Positions 16,245 to 24,054 of a stretch of DNA of 63,571 nucleotides are shown here, piece by piece. The stretch spans positions 1 through 63,571 of the forward strand of contig CACZVE010000014.1 in the NCBI GenBank assembly GCA_902784565.1, written 5' to 3'. This stretch comes from an uncultured Prevotellaceae bacterium (GTDB taxonomy: Bacteria > Bacteroidota > Bacteroidia > Bacteroidales > Bacteroidaceae). Position numbers and translations under genes: made by a program. Positions within the stretch are counted from its first letter, which is position 1. Each line of letters opens with the position of its first letter. The notes under the pieces are model-generated. The model was not told the DNA's origin and made no database searches. It worked only from the letters and a program-made list of their open reading frames with translations.

Positions 16245-16991
16245 TTATAGGATACGTCCTGTCAGTGTCAGTTTCAACACGGGGTATACTTTCAGTTTGT
16301 CAATAATCTTGGAAAGGTCACTGTTGTCACTTCCTGTCAGCGATTCACTGAGTTCCTTGTCGTTCTGGTAGATCTTCATCTTTCCCATAAACTGACATCC
16401 CAGTTCGAGGCGGAAACCGATACGGTTCTTCGGTATCAGTCTGCCGTAACCGAGTCCCACGTATGGACGTACGCTCTTCACCCGTATGTCACCATTCACA
16501 TAACCCTTACGGTCAAAGCCCAGTTCATATTCATCAATCTTGGTGGAGATCATACCGGCATATTCGGGATGATCCACATACACCTGGGCCACATCCTGAC
16601 TAAAGCCTTCCAGTTTGCCGATATTCTTTCCGCCAAACGACAGACCGCCTACGATGAAGATCGGGAGGGATGCGCCTCCGGGATACACGTTCAGTTTCAG
16701 GTCGAAAGTCGTACGTGCCAGATTTCCCTCAATCTTAACGTCTCTCAGACTGTAGCCCTCGAAAGGTAACGTGGCATCGATGTTCACGGTTTCCTTGATC
16801 TTAATTCCCGGCATGAAGTTCACACCGGCACTCAGTTCCAGATACTCCGTGATGGGCGTAGCCACACCAACGCTGATACCCTCCGTTCCTACACCGAGGT
16901 TAGCGCCAATATTATTAAACAAACCATACTCCTGTGCGGATGCAGGAGCCATTCCGCATGCAATCAGTGCACAAACAATTAATTTCTTCAT
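16245..16991 (-). CDS. Putative outer-membrane beta-barrel protein
   Basis: The 248-residue protein has a signal peptide (MKKLIVCALIACGMAPASAQ). The rest is alternating strands with aromatic ends, for example YLELSAGVNFMPGI, TFDLKLNVYP, IFIVGGLSFGG, YVGLGYGRLIP, GFRLELGCQFMG and the terminal YPVLKLTLTGRIL. The pattern fits a small OmpW/OmpA-like barrel, but no specific family is recognised. A -7 box TATCTTTG lies on the minus strand at 17021-17028. Confidence 0.7.
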   Translation of the reverse strand: MKKLIVCALIACGMAPASAQEYGLFNNIGANLGVGTEGISVGVATPITEYLELSAGVNFMPGIKIKETVNIDATLPFEGYSLRDVKIEGNLARTTFDLKLNVYPGGASLPIFIVGGLSFGGKNIGKLEGFSQDVAQVYVDHPEYAGMISTKIDEYELGFDRKGYVNGDIRVKSVRPYVGLGYGRLIPKNRIGFRLELGCQFMGKMKIYQNDKELSESLTGSDNSDLSKIIDKLKVYPVLKLTLTGRIL

Positions 16992-17071
16992 ATCAGATCA
17001 TTTTAAGTTTTTGTTGGGTACAAAGATAGACATTATTATTGAAACCACCAAGAAAATGGCTAAAAAATGCA

Positions 17072-18232
17072 TCAGTATTTGCGGCGGGCGAACAATGCCT
17101 GGAAGAAATGGCGCCCTGTCTTGTAGCCCACACTGGCCAGATAACAGTGGTTGTTGCGTTCATGCGTCCACAGACTGTGGTCTTCTGAGTCGTACTGACG
17201 GTTCCAGTAGTTCATCATACGGTAGCGGTCGCCGAGGGTCAGCACCCAGGGACCATGGGTATAGTCTAACTGTGCATAGAAGTCAGTCACCAGGTGCTGT
17301 TCACGCTTCCGACCGATATGCCAGGTATTCTCGTGGTCCATCTCTGAACCGATCATCAACCAGAGGTCGGGGGTGAAGACGGGGGTGTTGAATTCGACAA
17401 AGCCGTAGGGATAGGTATCACCCATCTTGTAGCCGCCGTTGTTCTCTCTGGTGTAGTCGCCACCGATCTCGGCAAAGAGGATGGCATCGTTCTTGAAGGT
17501 GTGGGAGTAGGACAGCACGAGCCCTATATAACGGTTGTAGAAAGGAAGGGCTCTAATCATTTCTGGCTTGATGATCCTCTGTTTGGTGTTGTCAAACTTC
17601 TGATAGGCCTTGATGAAGAGTCTGTCGTTCTGGCTCATCTTCCAGTCCAGACTGAGATGCAGGTTCTCGGCCAGTCCACGGTCGGTCATTTTGTACGCAT
17701 CGGTAGGATAGGCCTTGCCGTAGGAACTGCGGGTCAAAGCATAGGCCTGCACCGTGAGTTTCTCGCCCCTGTTGGCCACGTCGGCGTACACTATGCCATT
17801 GCCGTAGGTGCTGCCTGTCAGTGCCACCTTGCCGTCGGTCTTCACGTCGTCGCGGTAATAGATGTCTATCACGCCTTTTGTGCCGCCAACGGCTTTTGCC
17901 ACAGAGGTGTTACTGCAGATCTGGATACGGTCTATCTCGCAGGCCTTTACATTGGCCAAGAAGGATTCGGGATCCACGACGAGGTCAATGTTGTCGGTAC
18001 GGAGTTTGTAATTCTGGTCAATCTTCTTGCCGTTGACCGACAAGAATTCAGGACAGGTGTTCAACACGTCCAACAGGGTCATCTCACTGTCGGGATGCAT
18101 CTTGTCCACATGGATCATGTAACGGTCACCCTGAAACTCGATGATCTCATCGTCGTCGGCTGCGTAGGCAGGCATACCACTCATGCTCAGTATAAGCAGA
18201 AGGATATGACTCAGATACCTTTTCTTTATCAT
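17072..18232 (-). CDS. TonB-receptor-like outer-membrane protein: plug domain with short barrel
   Basis: The 386-residue protein has a signal peptide (residues 1-24, ending PAYAA). Residues about 50-130 resemble a TonB-dependent receptor plug: LLDVLNTCPEFLSVNGKKID, then IDRIQICSNTSVAKAVGG and VIDIYYRDD. Barrel-like strands follow to the C-terminus. TonB receptors and OMP_b-brl_3 proteins normally exceed 600 residues, so the barrel is short. It may be a truncated or minimal form. The C-terminal RRKY does not look like a normal final barrel strand ending in an aromatic residue. Confidence 0.6.
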   Translation of the reverse strand: MIKKRYLSHILLLILSMSGMPAYAADDDEIIEFQGDRYMIHVDKMHPDSEMTLLDVLNTCPEFLSVNGKKIDQNYKLRTDNIDLVVDPESFLANVKACEIDRIQICSNTSVAKAVGGTKGVIDIYYRDDVKTDGKVALTGSTYGNGIVYADVANRGEKLTVQAYALTRSSYGKAYPTDAYKMTDRGLAENLHLSLDWKMSQNDRLFIKAYQKFDNTKQRIIKPEMIRALPFYNRYIGLVLSYSHTFKNDAILFAEIGGDYTRENNGGYKMGDTYPYGFVEFNTPVFTPDLWLMIGSEMDHENTWHIGRKREQHLVTDFYAQLDYTHGPWVLTLGDRYRMMNYWNRQYDSEDHSLWTHERNNHCYLASVGYKTGRHFFQALFARRKY

Positions 18233-18343
18233 TTGTTATTCGTTTTCGCGAGTAAAGTTACAAAAAAACCGCGAAACCGCAACAAGTTTCGCGGAATATT
18301 TTGTCCGCAAACCGTCCAACCGTTACACATTATTCAGTTCACG

Positions 18344-18597
18344 TTTTCTAACCCTTGTGATGATATGCCCGAAAATCCGGGCACATTTTCTAACCCTTGT
18401 GATGACGTGCCTGAAAATCCGGGCACATTTTCTAACCCTTGTGATGACGTGCCTGAAAATCCGGGCACACATTTTCTAACCCTTGTGATGATATGCACGA
18501 AAATCCTGGCACATTTTCTAACCCTTGTGATGATATGCCCGAAAATCCCGGCACGTTTTCTAACCCTTATGATGACATGCCCGCCTATTGGGGTTCA
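18344..18597. repeat. 42-bp tandem repeat array (about six units)
   Basis: Units start at 18344, 18386, 18428, 18472, 18514 and 18556. Each begins TTTTCTAACCCTTGTGATGA and ends with the hairpin GCCCGAAAATCCGGGCACA. The third unit is 44 bp because of an extra CA, and the sixth decays after 30 bases. Units differ at a few fixed positions (ATATGCCC versus CGTGCCT). There are no spacers, so it is not a CRISPR array. It lies downstream of the cupin gene and upstream of the plug protein gene, both read on the minus strand. Confidence 0.95.
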
Positions 18598-18599
18598 CT

Positions 18600-18617
18600 T
18601 CAGAACTGTCCCCCTGA
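18600..18617 (-). repeat. Single-arm relative of the GGGGAC palindrome family
   Basis: On the minus strand it reads ATCAGGGGGACAGTTCTG, matching the AGGGGGACGGTTCTTTTG arm at 40163 and 42274. A weak partner (GTGAACCCC) follows. It directly borders the 42-bp array. Confidence 0.5.
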
Positions 18618-18672
18618 TTTTATAAATATAGTATTGCTATTTACTTGCTTCTGCTTCCGTCACGAAACAGGC

Positions 18673-19140
18673 CTATTCTAAAGGGATATCCGGGTGCTGT
18701 ACGGCGAGGGGAAGATCCTTCTGCGAGAGGTAGAACATGTAGAGGATACAGTCCTTTGTGCCGCGGTTCTCACCGTGGTGGACGGTGCCTACCATCTCGA
18801 CCACAGCCTCGCCCTCGTGTACCACCTTCGTCTTACCGTCCAAACCGATGATGGTCAGTTCGCCCTGCACTAGGACACCATAATTCATAGCCACATGGTG
18901 GTGCCAGCCCAGTTTCTGACCAGCGGGGAACACATACTTCACCGCTACCAGTTCGGGACGTCCCTGGAAGTAGTCGGGCAGTTCCACACCGTCCCAACTC
19001 TGACTGGTACGGATCAGTTCGGTACTCACCACTTTGGGAGCAGGATTGTCTTCATTGGCTTTTTCTTCCTTACAGGCGTTCAGCACACTTGCGCCGCAAA
19101 CGAGGGTGGCGGCAAGCACCCATTGCATCATCTTTTTCAT
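18673..19140 (-). CDS. Cupin-domain lipoprotein
   Basis: The 155-residue protein has a signal peptide with a lipobox-like LNAC (cysteine 23). A single cupin domain follows with metal-binding candidates in WHHHVAMNYGVLVQGELTI (residues about 79-97) and a second motif around VGTVHHGENRGT. Single-domain cupins of this type bind a metal or a small ligand. The activity is unknown. It lies 21 bases behind the AraC-type gene on the same strand, so it may be co-transcribed with and regulated alongside it. Confidence 0.82.
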   Translation of the reverse strand: MKKMMQWVLAATLVCGASVLNACKEEKANEDNPAPKVVSTELIRTSQSWDGVELPDYFQGRPELVAVKYVFPAGQKLGWHHHVAMNYGVLVQGELTIIGLDGKTKVVHEGEAVVEMVGTVHHGENRGTKDCILYMFYLSQKDLPLAVQHPDIPLE

Positions 19141-19161
19141 AATCGTATTTATTCCTTTACC

Positions 19162-19854
19162 CTATTGTGATATGCTTTTCTTCTTAAACATCTGGCTCAT
19201 GCTATTCAGATAGTCCGTTGGCGTGACGCCAAAGGCGAATTTGAAGGCGCTGATGAAGGTCGCAGCATCCTTGAAGCCACACATGCTGGCAATATCGTCC
19301 TTCGAGCAGTCCGAATTGTCCATAAGTATCTTTGCAGCGTATTCCGCCCGGAGGGAGTTGATGTAGTCAAGTGTCCTGTCGGGATCCTTATAACGTGGCA
19401 CCAACTGGCAGAACGTGTCCAGATCGACTTCCATGAACTCAGCCAGTGACTGTTGGTTGAAATCAGGATCCGCAAAGGGCTTCTCCTTGTTCACACGGGC
19501 ATCCATCTTCACGTAGAAAGCCTGACTACCGTCCGTCTGGACAGTCTTGACACTCTTCGGCTTCGACTGGCTCTTCTTCATGACCTCTTCCTGCTCGTCC
19601 AGCGACAATGCCCCGTTGGCCACAATGGCCCGGTAGTCATCCAATGCATTGAGTATTCGGAGCAGTTGTTCGTTTCGCCGACTGACAATTCTGCTATAAT
19701 GCAGACTGAAGCCTCCGAGCACGATAAGCGCGATCACAATGATTAGCAAGATCACGATGATGGTGTCGGCCTCGGCAAGCGTATGAGTCTTGGTGTGGCA
19801 GAACGAAGTTGCCAGTAACAGCAACGAGGCGGTTAGGGGGATTCTCTTCTTCAT
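19162..19854 (-). CDS. Membrane-anchored AraC-type regulator
   Basis: The start is placed at 19854, giving MKKRIPLTASLLLLATSF as signal or anchor; upstream Met codons extend into non-coding sequence. The 230-residue protein has a membrane helix at about residues 30-50 (TIIVILLIIVIALIVLGG) and a linker. The C-terminal AraC-like double helix-turn-helix reads LRAEYAAKILMDNSDCSKDD and then IASMCGFKDAATFISAFKFA. Prevotella has many such membrane-tethered AraC proteins; the stimulus is unknown. The -7 box TATCTTTG (minus, 19892-19899) precedes it. Confidence 0.85.
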   Translation of the reverse strand: MKKRIPLTASLLLLATSFCHTKTHTLAEADTIIVILLIIVIALIVLGGFSLHYSRIVSRRNEQLLRILNALDDYRAIVANGALSLDEQEEVMKKSQSKPKSVKTVQTDGSQAFYVKMDARVNKEKPFADPDFNQQSLAEFMEVDLDTFCQLVPRYKDPDRTLDYINSLRAEYAAKILMDNSDCSKDDIASMCGFKDAATFISAFKFAFGVTPTDYLNSMSQMFKKKSISQ

Positions 19855-20022
19855 GTCATTGTTATGTATTGAGTTAGAAGAACTTTGATGGCAAAGATAA
19901 GAAAAAAAAAACAAACTACCAAGCCCCGAGCATCTGTCGGCGCATTTTTTGTTTTTTTTATATATTCGAAGACGAAACGGCACAAAAACGGTTAATTGCT
20001 TGCAAAGTTCATTTTATTTGTC

Positions 20023-20030
20023 TATCTTTG
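20023..20030 (+). promoter_or_regulatory. -7 box for the outer-membrane protein at 20061
   Basis: TATCTTTG lies with CTTG (19999-20002) about 20 bases upstream as an imperfect -33 box. Confidence 0.65.
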
Positions 20031-20060
20031 CGCCCATAACATATATAGGAGAACGTCAAT

Positions 20061-21935
20061 ATGTTTCAGGAACACAGAGCGACCATTCTTTTGTGTTCGG
20101 TGCTGCTGCTGTTGCAGACATCCATGGCACAGGCGCAGATGACGACGGGCGGTGACTTCGCCGGCGGTTATCTGCGCACTGATTCCAAGACGTATGCCGA
20201 ATGGTTGAAGCACGGCGAAGGCAAGGCCAGTCTCTGGTTTGGCTACAAGGCAAAGCATTACGACTGGCGACTGTCGGTTGCCGGCAATTACAAGGACGTG
20301 GATGGTGAAAATGTGACGTACGACATCTTTTCAGCCGTGGTCGACAGTGCTTCCCTTACCACGACAGAATATATGACAAACGAGAAGCCTTTCAACCTCA
20401 CGGCACGCTACGACTTCAACTGGCGACAGGCGGACAAAAGCATCTACAGCCTATGGACGCAGTATGACTATGACCATCTGGATTATGAAAGCAGTTGTAT
20501 GGGGGTGAAGAATCCTGTCTATTCAGATGGTAATGTCTTTGGCCGCTTCGAAATCAAGGAGGATGAAGGGCATAAGGTGGCTGTGGGCTATCGTGGTAGT
20601 ACGGTGATGGGTGACAGGCGTCCGGCGGGCAACGGGAAATGGGTGCTGAAAAGCAATGCCGACGTCTCGTTGTCAAGGAAGGAGGTGTGCGATGCATGGT
20701 TGAAACTGCTGTTGGATGCCATTGAGGACGATGCCCTGTCGACTTGGGATACCCAGGGATGGGAGATGCATCCTGACTACACCGACTACGTCTTCAACGC
20801 AGCACTGCACCTGACGGACACTATACGCAGACAGGGCTCCTCACGACTGGTGCTTGGCGGGGGCGTCAGGTTCAACGGTGAGGGCGAGCGGTTCACGCAT
20901 GACAGCGAGGTGTCTGTCTATTCCGACTTCATCATCAAGGTCGACACCTTATTCATCGATCAGCACGCCACTGGTTTCCGTTTCTTTGTTGAGCCGTTCC
21001 TCAGTGGCGAATGGCAGAAGGACCGGTGGGCACTCAGTGCCGAGTACGGTCTGCGCCTATACCATACGAACACCACCGACGACACCGGAAACGCCGTCCG
21101 TCTGTACAACTATATGGATCCAGAGAACACGCTCAGCGGCCATCGTTTCTCACATTTCACCCCACTGGTCGTAGGTCGTTCCCAATTGACGTACAACCTC
21201 TCCAAGCAGCATCGCCTCACACTGGCGAACAACATCTCCAATCGTCTTCCGTCCAACCAATACGCCGTGCTTCGGTTCCTACAGTTACGCGATTATAACA
21301 AGGTGAGTCTGGGCAATCCCCATCTGAAACCGGAGGTAAGGATCAGGTTTTCGTTAGGACATACGTTCACCTGTGGCCCTTTCTCTGCCAAGACAGACGT
21401 GTCCGTGGAGCGGGATAACAATGAGATGGAACCGTACTTCTACGGCTGTTCACTGGGCGGACGTAACGAGGTGGCGCAGATCATGCGCAACGTGGGCGAT
21501 GCCACCTCCTACAGACTCTCTGAGACCCTCGCATGGAACAGTAAATGGCTCAAGACCCATGCCACGCTCTGGTTCAATCGGGCCCATTTCCAGGGTAGGG
21601 GCAAGGATTTTAGTGAGAACGTCGTCAACGACAACAGTTGGGGCTGGGAGTGGGATGCGAAGGTCGACTTCGGATGCGGATGGGTGCTCACGACGGATTT
21701 CCGGTATAGGAGCCGCTTTAAGACCATGACGTCTGATGTCGACCGTATGTGGCAGACGGCGACCGTCTCCATCGAGAAACGTTTCGGTTACGTCACCTTG
21801 TATCTCAAAGGCAACAGTCTGATAAACCCTGCTTCCCGTTATTCAAGATACGACATGAAGGGAAACATGGTCTATGACAGTGAGAACCGCAAGAGCAACC
21901 GTATCGTCCTGTTAGGTTGCCGTTGGTCGTTGTGA
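20061..21935 (+). CDS. Outer-membrane beta-barrel protein (TonB-receptor-like, OMP_b-brl_3 type)
   Basis: The 624-residue protein has a signal peptide ending at about residue 26 (SMAQAQ). Many amphipathic strands follow, such as HYDWRLSVAGNYKDV, FNLTARYDFNWRQ and HRLTLANNISNR. The late segment FLQLRDYNKVSLGNPHLKPE is typical of Bacteroidota TonB-like barrels (xGNPxLxPE). A plug domain is not seen at the N-terminus, so it may be a barrel-only family member. The substrate is unknown. The 3' end is nearly contiguous with the zinc-ribbon gene. Confidence 0.78.
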   Translation: MFQEHRATILLCSVLLLLQTSMAQAQMTTGGDFAGGYLRTDSKTYAEWLKHGEGKASLWFGYKAKHYDWRLSVAGNYKDVDGENVTYDIFSAVVDSASLTTTEYMTNEKPFNLTARYDFNWRQADKSIYSLWTQYDYDHLDYESSCMGVKNPVYSDGNVFGRFEIKEDEGHKVAVGYRGSTVMGDRRPAGNGKWVLKSNADVSLSRKEVCDAWLKLLLDAIEDDALSTWDTQGWEMHPDYTDYVFNAALHLTDTIRRQGSSRLVLGGGVRFNGEGERFTHDSEVSVYSDFIIKVDTLFIDQHATGFRFFVEPFLSGEWQKDRWALSAEYGLRLYHTNTTDDTGNAVRLYNYMDPENTLSGHRFSHFTPLVVGRSQLTYNLSKQHRLTLANNISNRLPSNQYAVLRFLQLRDYNKVSLGNPHLKPEVRIRFSLGHTFTCGPFSAKTDVSVERDNNEMEPYFYGCSLGGRNEVAQIMRNVGDATSYRLSETLAWNSKWLKTHATLWFNRAHFQGRGKDFSENVVNDNSWGWEWDAKVDFGCGWVLTTDFRYRSRFKTMTSDVDRMWQTATVSIEKRFGYVTLYLKGNSLINPASRYSRYDMKGNMVYDSENRKSNRIVLLGCRWSL

Positions 21936-21937
21936 AA

Positions 21938-22231
21938 ATGGCTTGGAAATTAAAATATCGCTGTAAGCAGTGCGGCTATGAAACCGAGGTGTACGAAGGG
22001 CGCGGACTCTTTCGTCAGGAGATTATGGCCATGTCGTGTGCTGACTGCAAGACCATTCAGAACATTGTGGTGGGTGGCATCATTGCCGACGTGGCACCAT
22101 CCTACAGAAGCGAGGTCGGAAGGCTCTGTCTGAACTGCGGCAGTGATCATATCAGGATTTGGAACAAGCATACCTGTCCCAAGTGCCAAGGGGAAATGGC
22201 ACCGACTGGTGAAAAGGAGTTCTGGACGTAA
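21938..22231 (+). CDS. Small zinc-ribbon protein
   Basis: The 97-residue protein (start MAWKLKYRCKQCGY; an upstream TTG frame is rejected because ATG follows) has four CxxC pairs: CKQC, CADC, CLNC and CPKC. That is enough for two zinc ribbons of rubredoxin or RNA-polymerase-subunit style. The role is unknown. It ends 11 bases before the convergent ABC gene. Confidence 0.75.
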   Translation: MAWKLKYRCKQCGYETEVYEGRGLFRQEIMAMSCADCKTIQNIVVGGIIADVAPSYRSEVGRLCLNCGSDHIRIWNKHTCPKCQGEMAPTGEKEFWT

Positions 22232-22242
22232 GTGTAACTCCG

Positions 22243-24054
22243 TTACAATTCGTGACCGGTGTAGAGTTGGTAATACTTGCCTTGGAGGGCAAGGAGTTGT
22301 TCGTGGGTACCTTGTTCGATGATACGTCCGTGGTCGAGGACGATGATGAGGTCGGCATTGCGGATGGTACTGAGACGGTGGGCGATGACAAAGGTGGTGC
22401 GGCCCTGCATTAACGTGTCCATGCCGCGCTGGACAAGCATCTCCGTGCGGGTGTCGATGCTGGAGGTGGCCTCGTCGAGGATGAGGACAGGCGGATTGGC
22501 TACGGCTGCACGGGCAATGGCTAACAACTGGCGCTCACCCTGAGAGAGGTTGCCGCCGTCGCCGTTGAGCATGGTCTGATAGCCGTTGGCCAGACGACGG
22601 ATGAAGTCGTCGGCACCCACGAGTCTGGCGGCAGCGACGCAGTCCTCGTCAGTGGCACCGAGACGTCCGTAACGGATATTGTCGAGCACGGTGGCGGTGA
22701 AGAGATGTGTCTCCTGCAGCACGATACTCATCGAACGGCGCAGGGAGTCCTTGCGGATGTCGGTGATGGGGATGCCGTCGTAGAGGATCTGTCCTTTTTG
22801 GATGTCGTAGAAGCGGTTGATGAGGTTGATGATGGTGGTCTTACCCGCTCCCGTACCGCCCACGAAGGCAATCTTCTGTCCGGGGTTGGTATTGATGTCG
22901 ATATCAAAAAGCACTTGTTTTTCAGAGGTATAGCCGAAGTCGACATCGGTGAAGTCGACATCGCCTAGCGGATTCGTAAGTTCCTTTGTGCCATCGTCCA
23001 CCTCCGGTTCGGCATCCACGACACGGAACACGCGTTCGGCACCGACGGTGGCGTTGAGCACGGAGTTGATCTGCTGTGAGACGTGGGTGATGGGCTGGGT
23101 GAAACTCTTGTTCAATGTGAGGAACGCCACGACCGTTCCGAGGGTGATGGCCCCGCCATGAATGGCAAGCGTGGCACCGACGACGGCGATGAGCACATAG
23201 CCGAGGTTGGAGAGGTTGCCGTTGACGGGCATCACGATATTCGCAATCTTGTTGGCATTATAGGCCGAGGAGCGCAGTTGTTCGTTGATCTGTTCAAACT
23301 CATCGATGGCCTGTCGTTCGTGACAGAACACTTTGACAACCTTCTGTCCCGTCATCATCTCCTCGATGAAACCATTGACGCGGGCGAGACTCTCCTGTTG
23401 CGTACGGAAGAAGGTACGGCTCCGCTTACCGAGTCGGGTGGTGACGACCATCATCACAATGGCCATCACGATACTGACGATGGTCAGCGGCACGCTCATC
23501 ACAACCATCGAGGTGAAGGTGACGGCGATGGTGATGAGGGAGTTGAAGACCTGTGAGATGGAGGTCGAGATCATCTGTCGCAGCGAGTCGATATCGTTGG
23601 TGTAGACGGACATCGTCTCACCGTGCGCGTGCTGGTCGAAATAACTGATGGGCTGTTTCTCCATCCGTTCGAAGACCATCTTACGCAGACGGAGCATCGT
23701 GCCTTGTGAGACATTGATCATCAAGCGGTTGTAAAGATAGGAACAGATGACGCCGACGAGCAGGATACCGCCGAGTTTGAAGAGCGTCTGCCAGAGCGAG
23801 TCGTATTTGGGGTTGGCCATCTGCGTCAACGGCGTGATGTAGTCGTCGATGAGGGTACGAGTGAAGAGGGTAGAGGCGAGGGTGGTGACGGAGGTGATGG
23901 CGATACAGGCCAGTACGGTAACGATGCTGTACTTGTAGTTGCTGAGCACGTATTTCGTCAGGCGCCAGATGACCGCGCGCTGTTCTTTGCTGGCCTTCTG
24001 GAATCCGGCCTGTCCCTGGGGACCGCGTGGGCCGCCGAAGTTAGGTTGTCTCAT
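22243..24054 (-). CDS. ABC exporter subunit B (permease-ATPase fusion)
   Basis: The 603-residue protein has six membrane helices (residues about 35-330). Its nucleotide-binding domain has Walker A GGTGAGKTT, signature NLSQGERQLLAIARA and a canonical Walker B LILDEATSSID with the catalytic Glu. The glycine-rich N-terminus (FGGPRGPQGQAGFQ) is typical of the second subunit of heterodimeric MsbA-like exporters. Its ATG overlaps the stop of the partner by four bases. The substrate (drug, lipid or peptide) is not known. Confidence 0.93.
   Translation of the reverse strand: MRQPNFGGPRGPQGQAGFQKASKEQRAVIWRLTKYVLSNYKYSIVTVLACIAITSVTTLASTLFTRTLIDDYITPLTQMANPKYDSLWQTLFKLGGILLVGVICSYLYNRLMINVSQGTMLRLRKMVFERMEKQPISYFDQHAHGETMSVYTNDIDSLRQMISTSISQVFNSLITIAVTFTSMVVMSVPLTIVSIVMAIVMMVVTTRLGKRSRTFFRTQQESLARVNGFIEEMMTGQKVVKVFCHERQAIDEFEQINEQLRSSAYNANKIANIVMPVNGNLSNLGYVLIAVVGATLAIHGGAITLGTVVAFLTLNKSFTQPITHVSQQINSVLNATVGAERVFRVVDAEPEVDDGTKELTNPLGDVDFTDVDFGYTSEKQVLFDIDINTNPGQKIAFVGGTGAGKTTIINLINRFYDIQKGQILYDGIPITDIRKDSLRRSMSIVLQETHLFTATVLDNIRYGRLGATDEDCVAAARLVGADDFIRRLANGYQTMLNGDGGNLSQGERQLLAIARAAVANPPVLILDEATSSIDTRTEMLVQRGMDTLMQGRTTFVIAHRLSTIRNADLIIVLDHGRIIEQGTHEQLLALQGKYYQLYTGHEL

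Noticed and set aside
18344-18597. CRISPR array
   Set aside because: Units follow each other without unique spacers, and no cas gene is present.
17501-18625. Long plus-strand frame opposite the plug-like gene, containing MPENPGTFSNPCDD repeats
   Set aside because: It lies antisense to a gene with a clear signal peptide and only becomes repetitive because it reads the 42-bp array, which is divisible by three. The 44-bp unit breaks the reading, and no promoter or signal peptide is seen.
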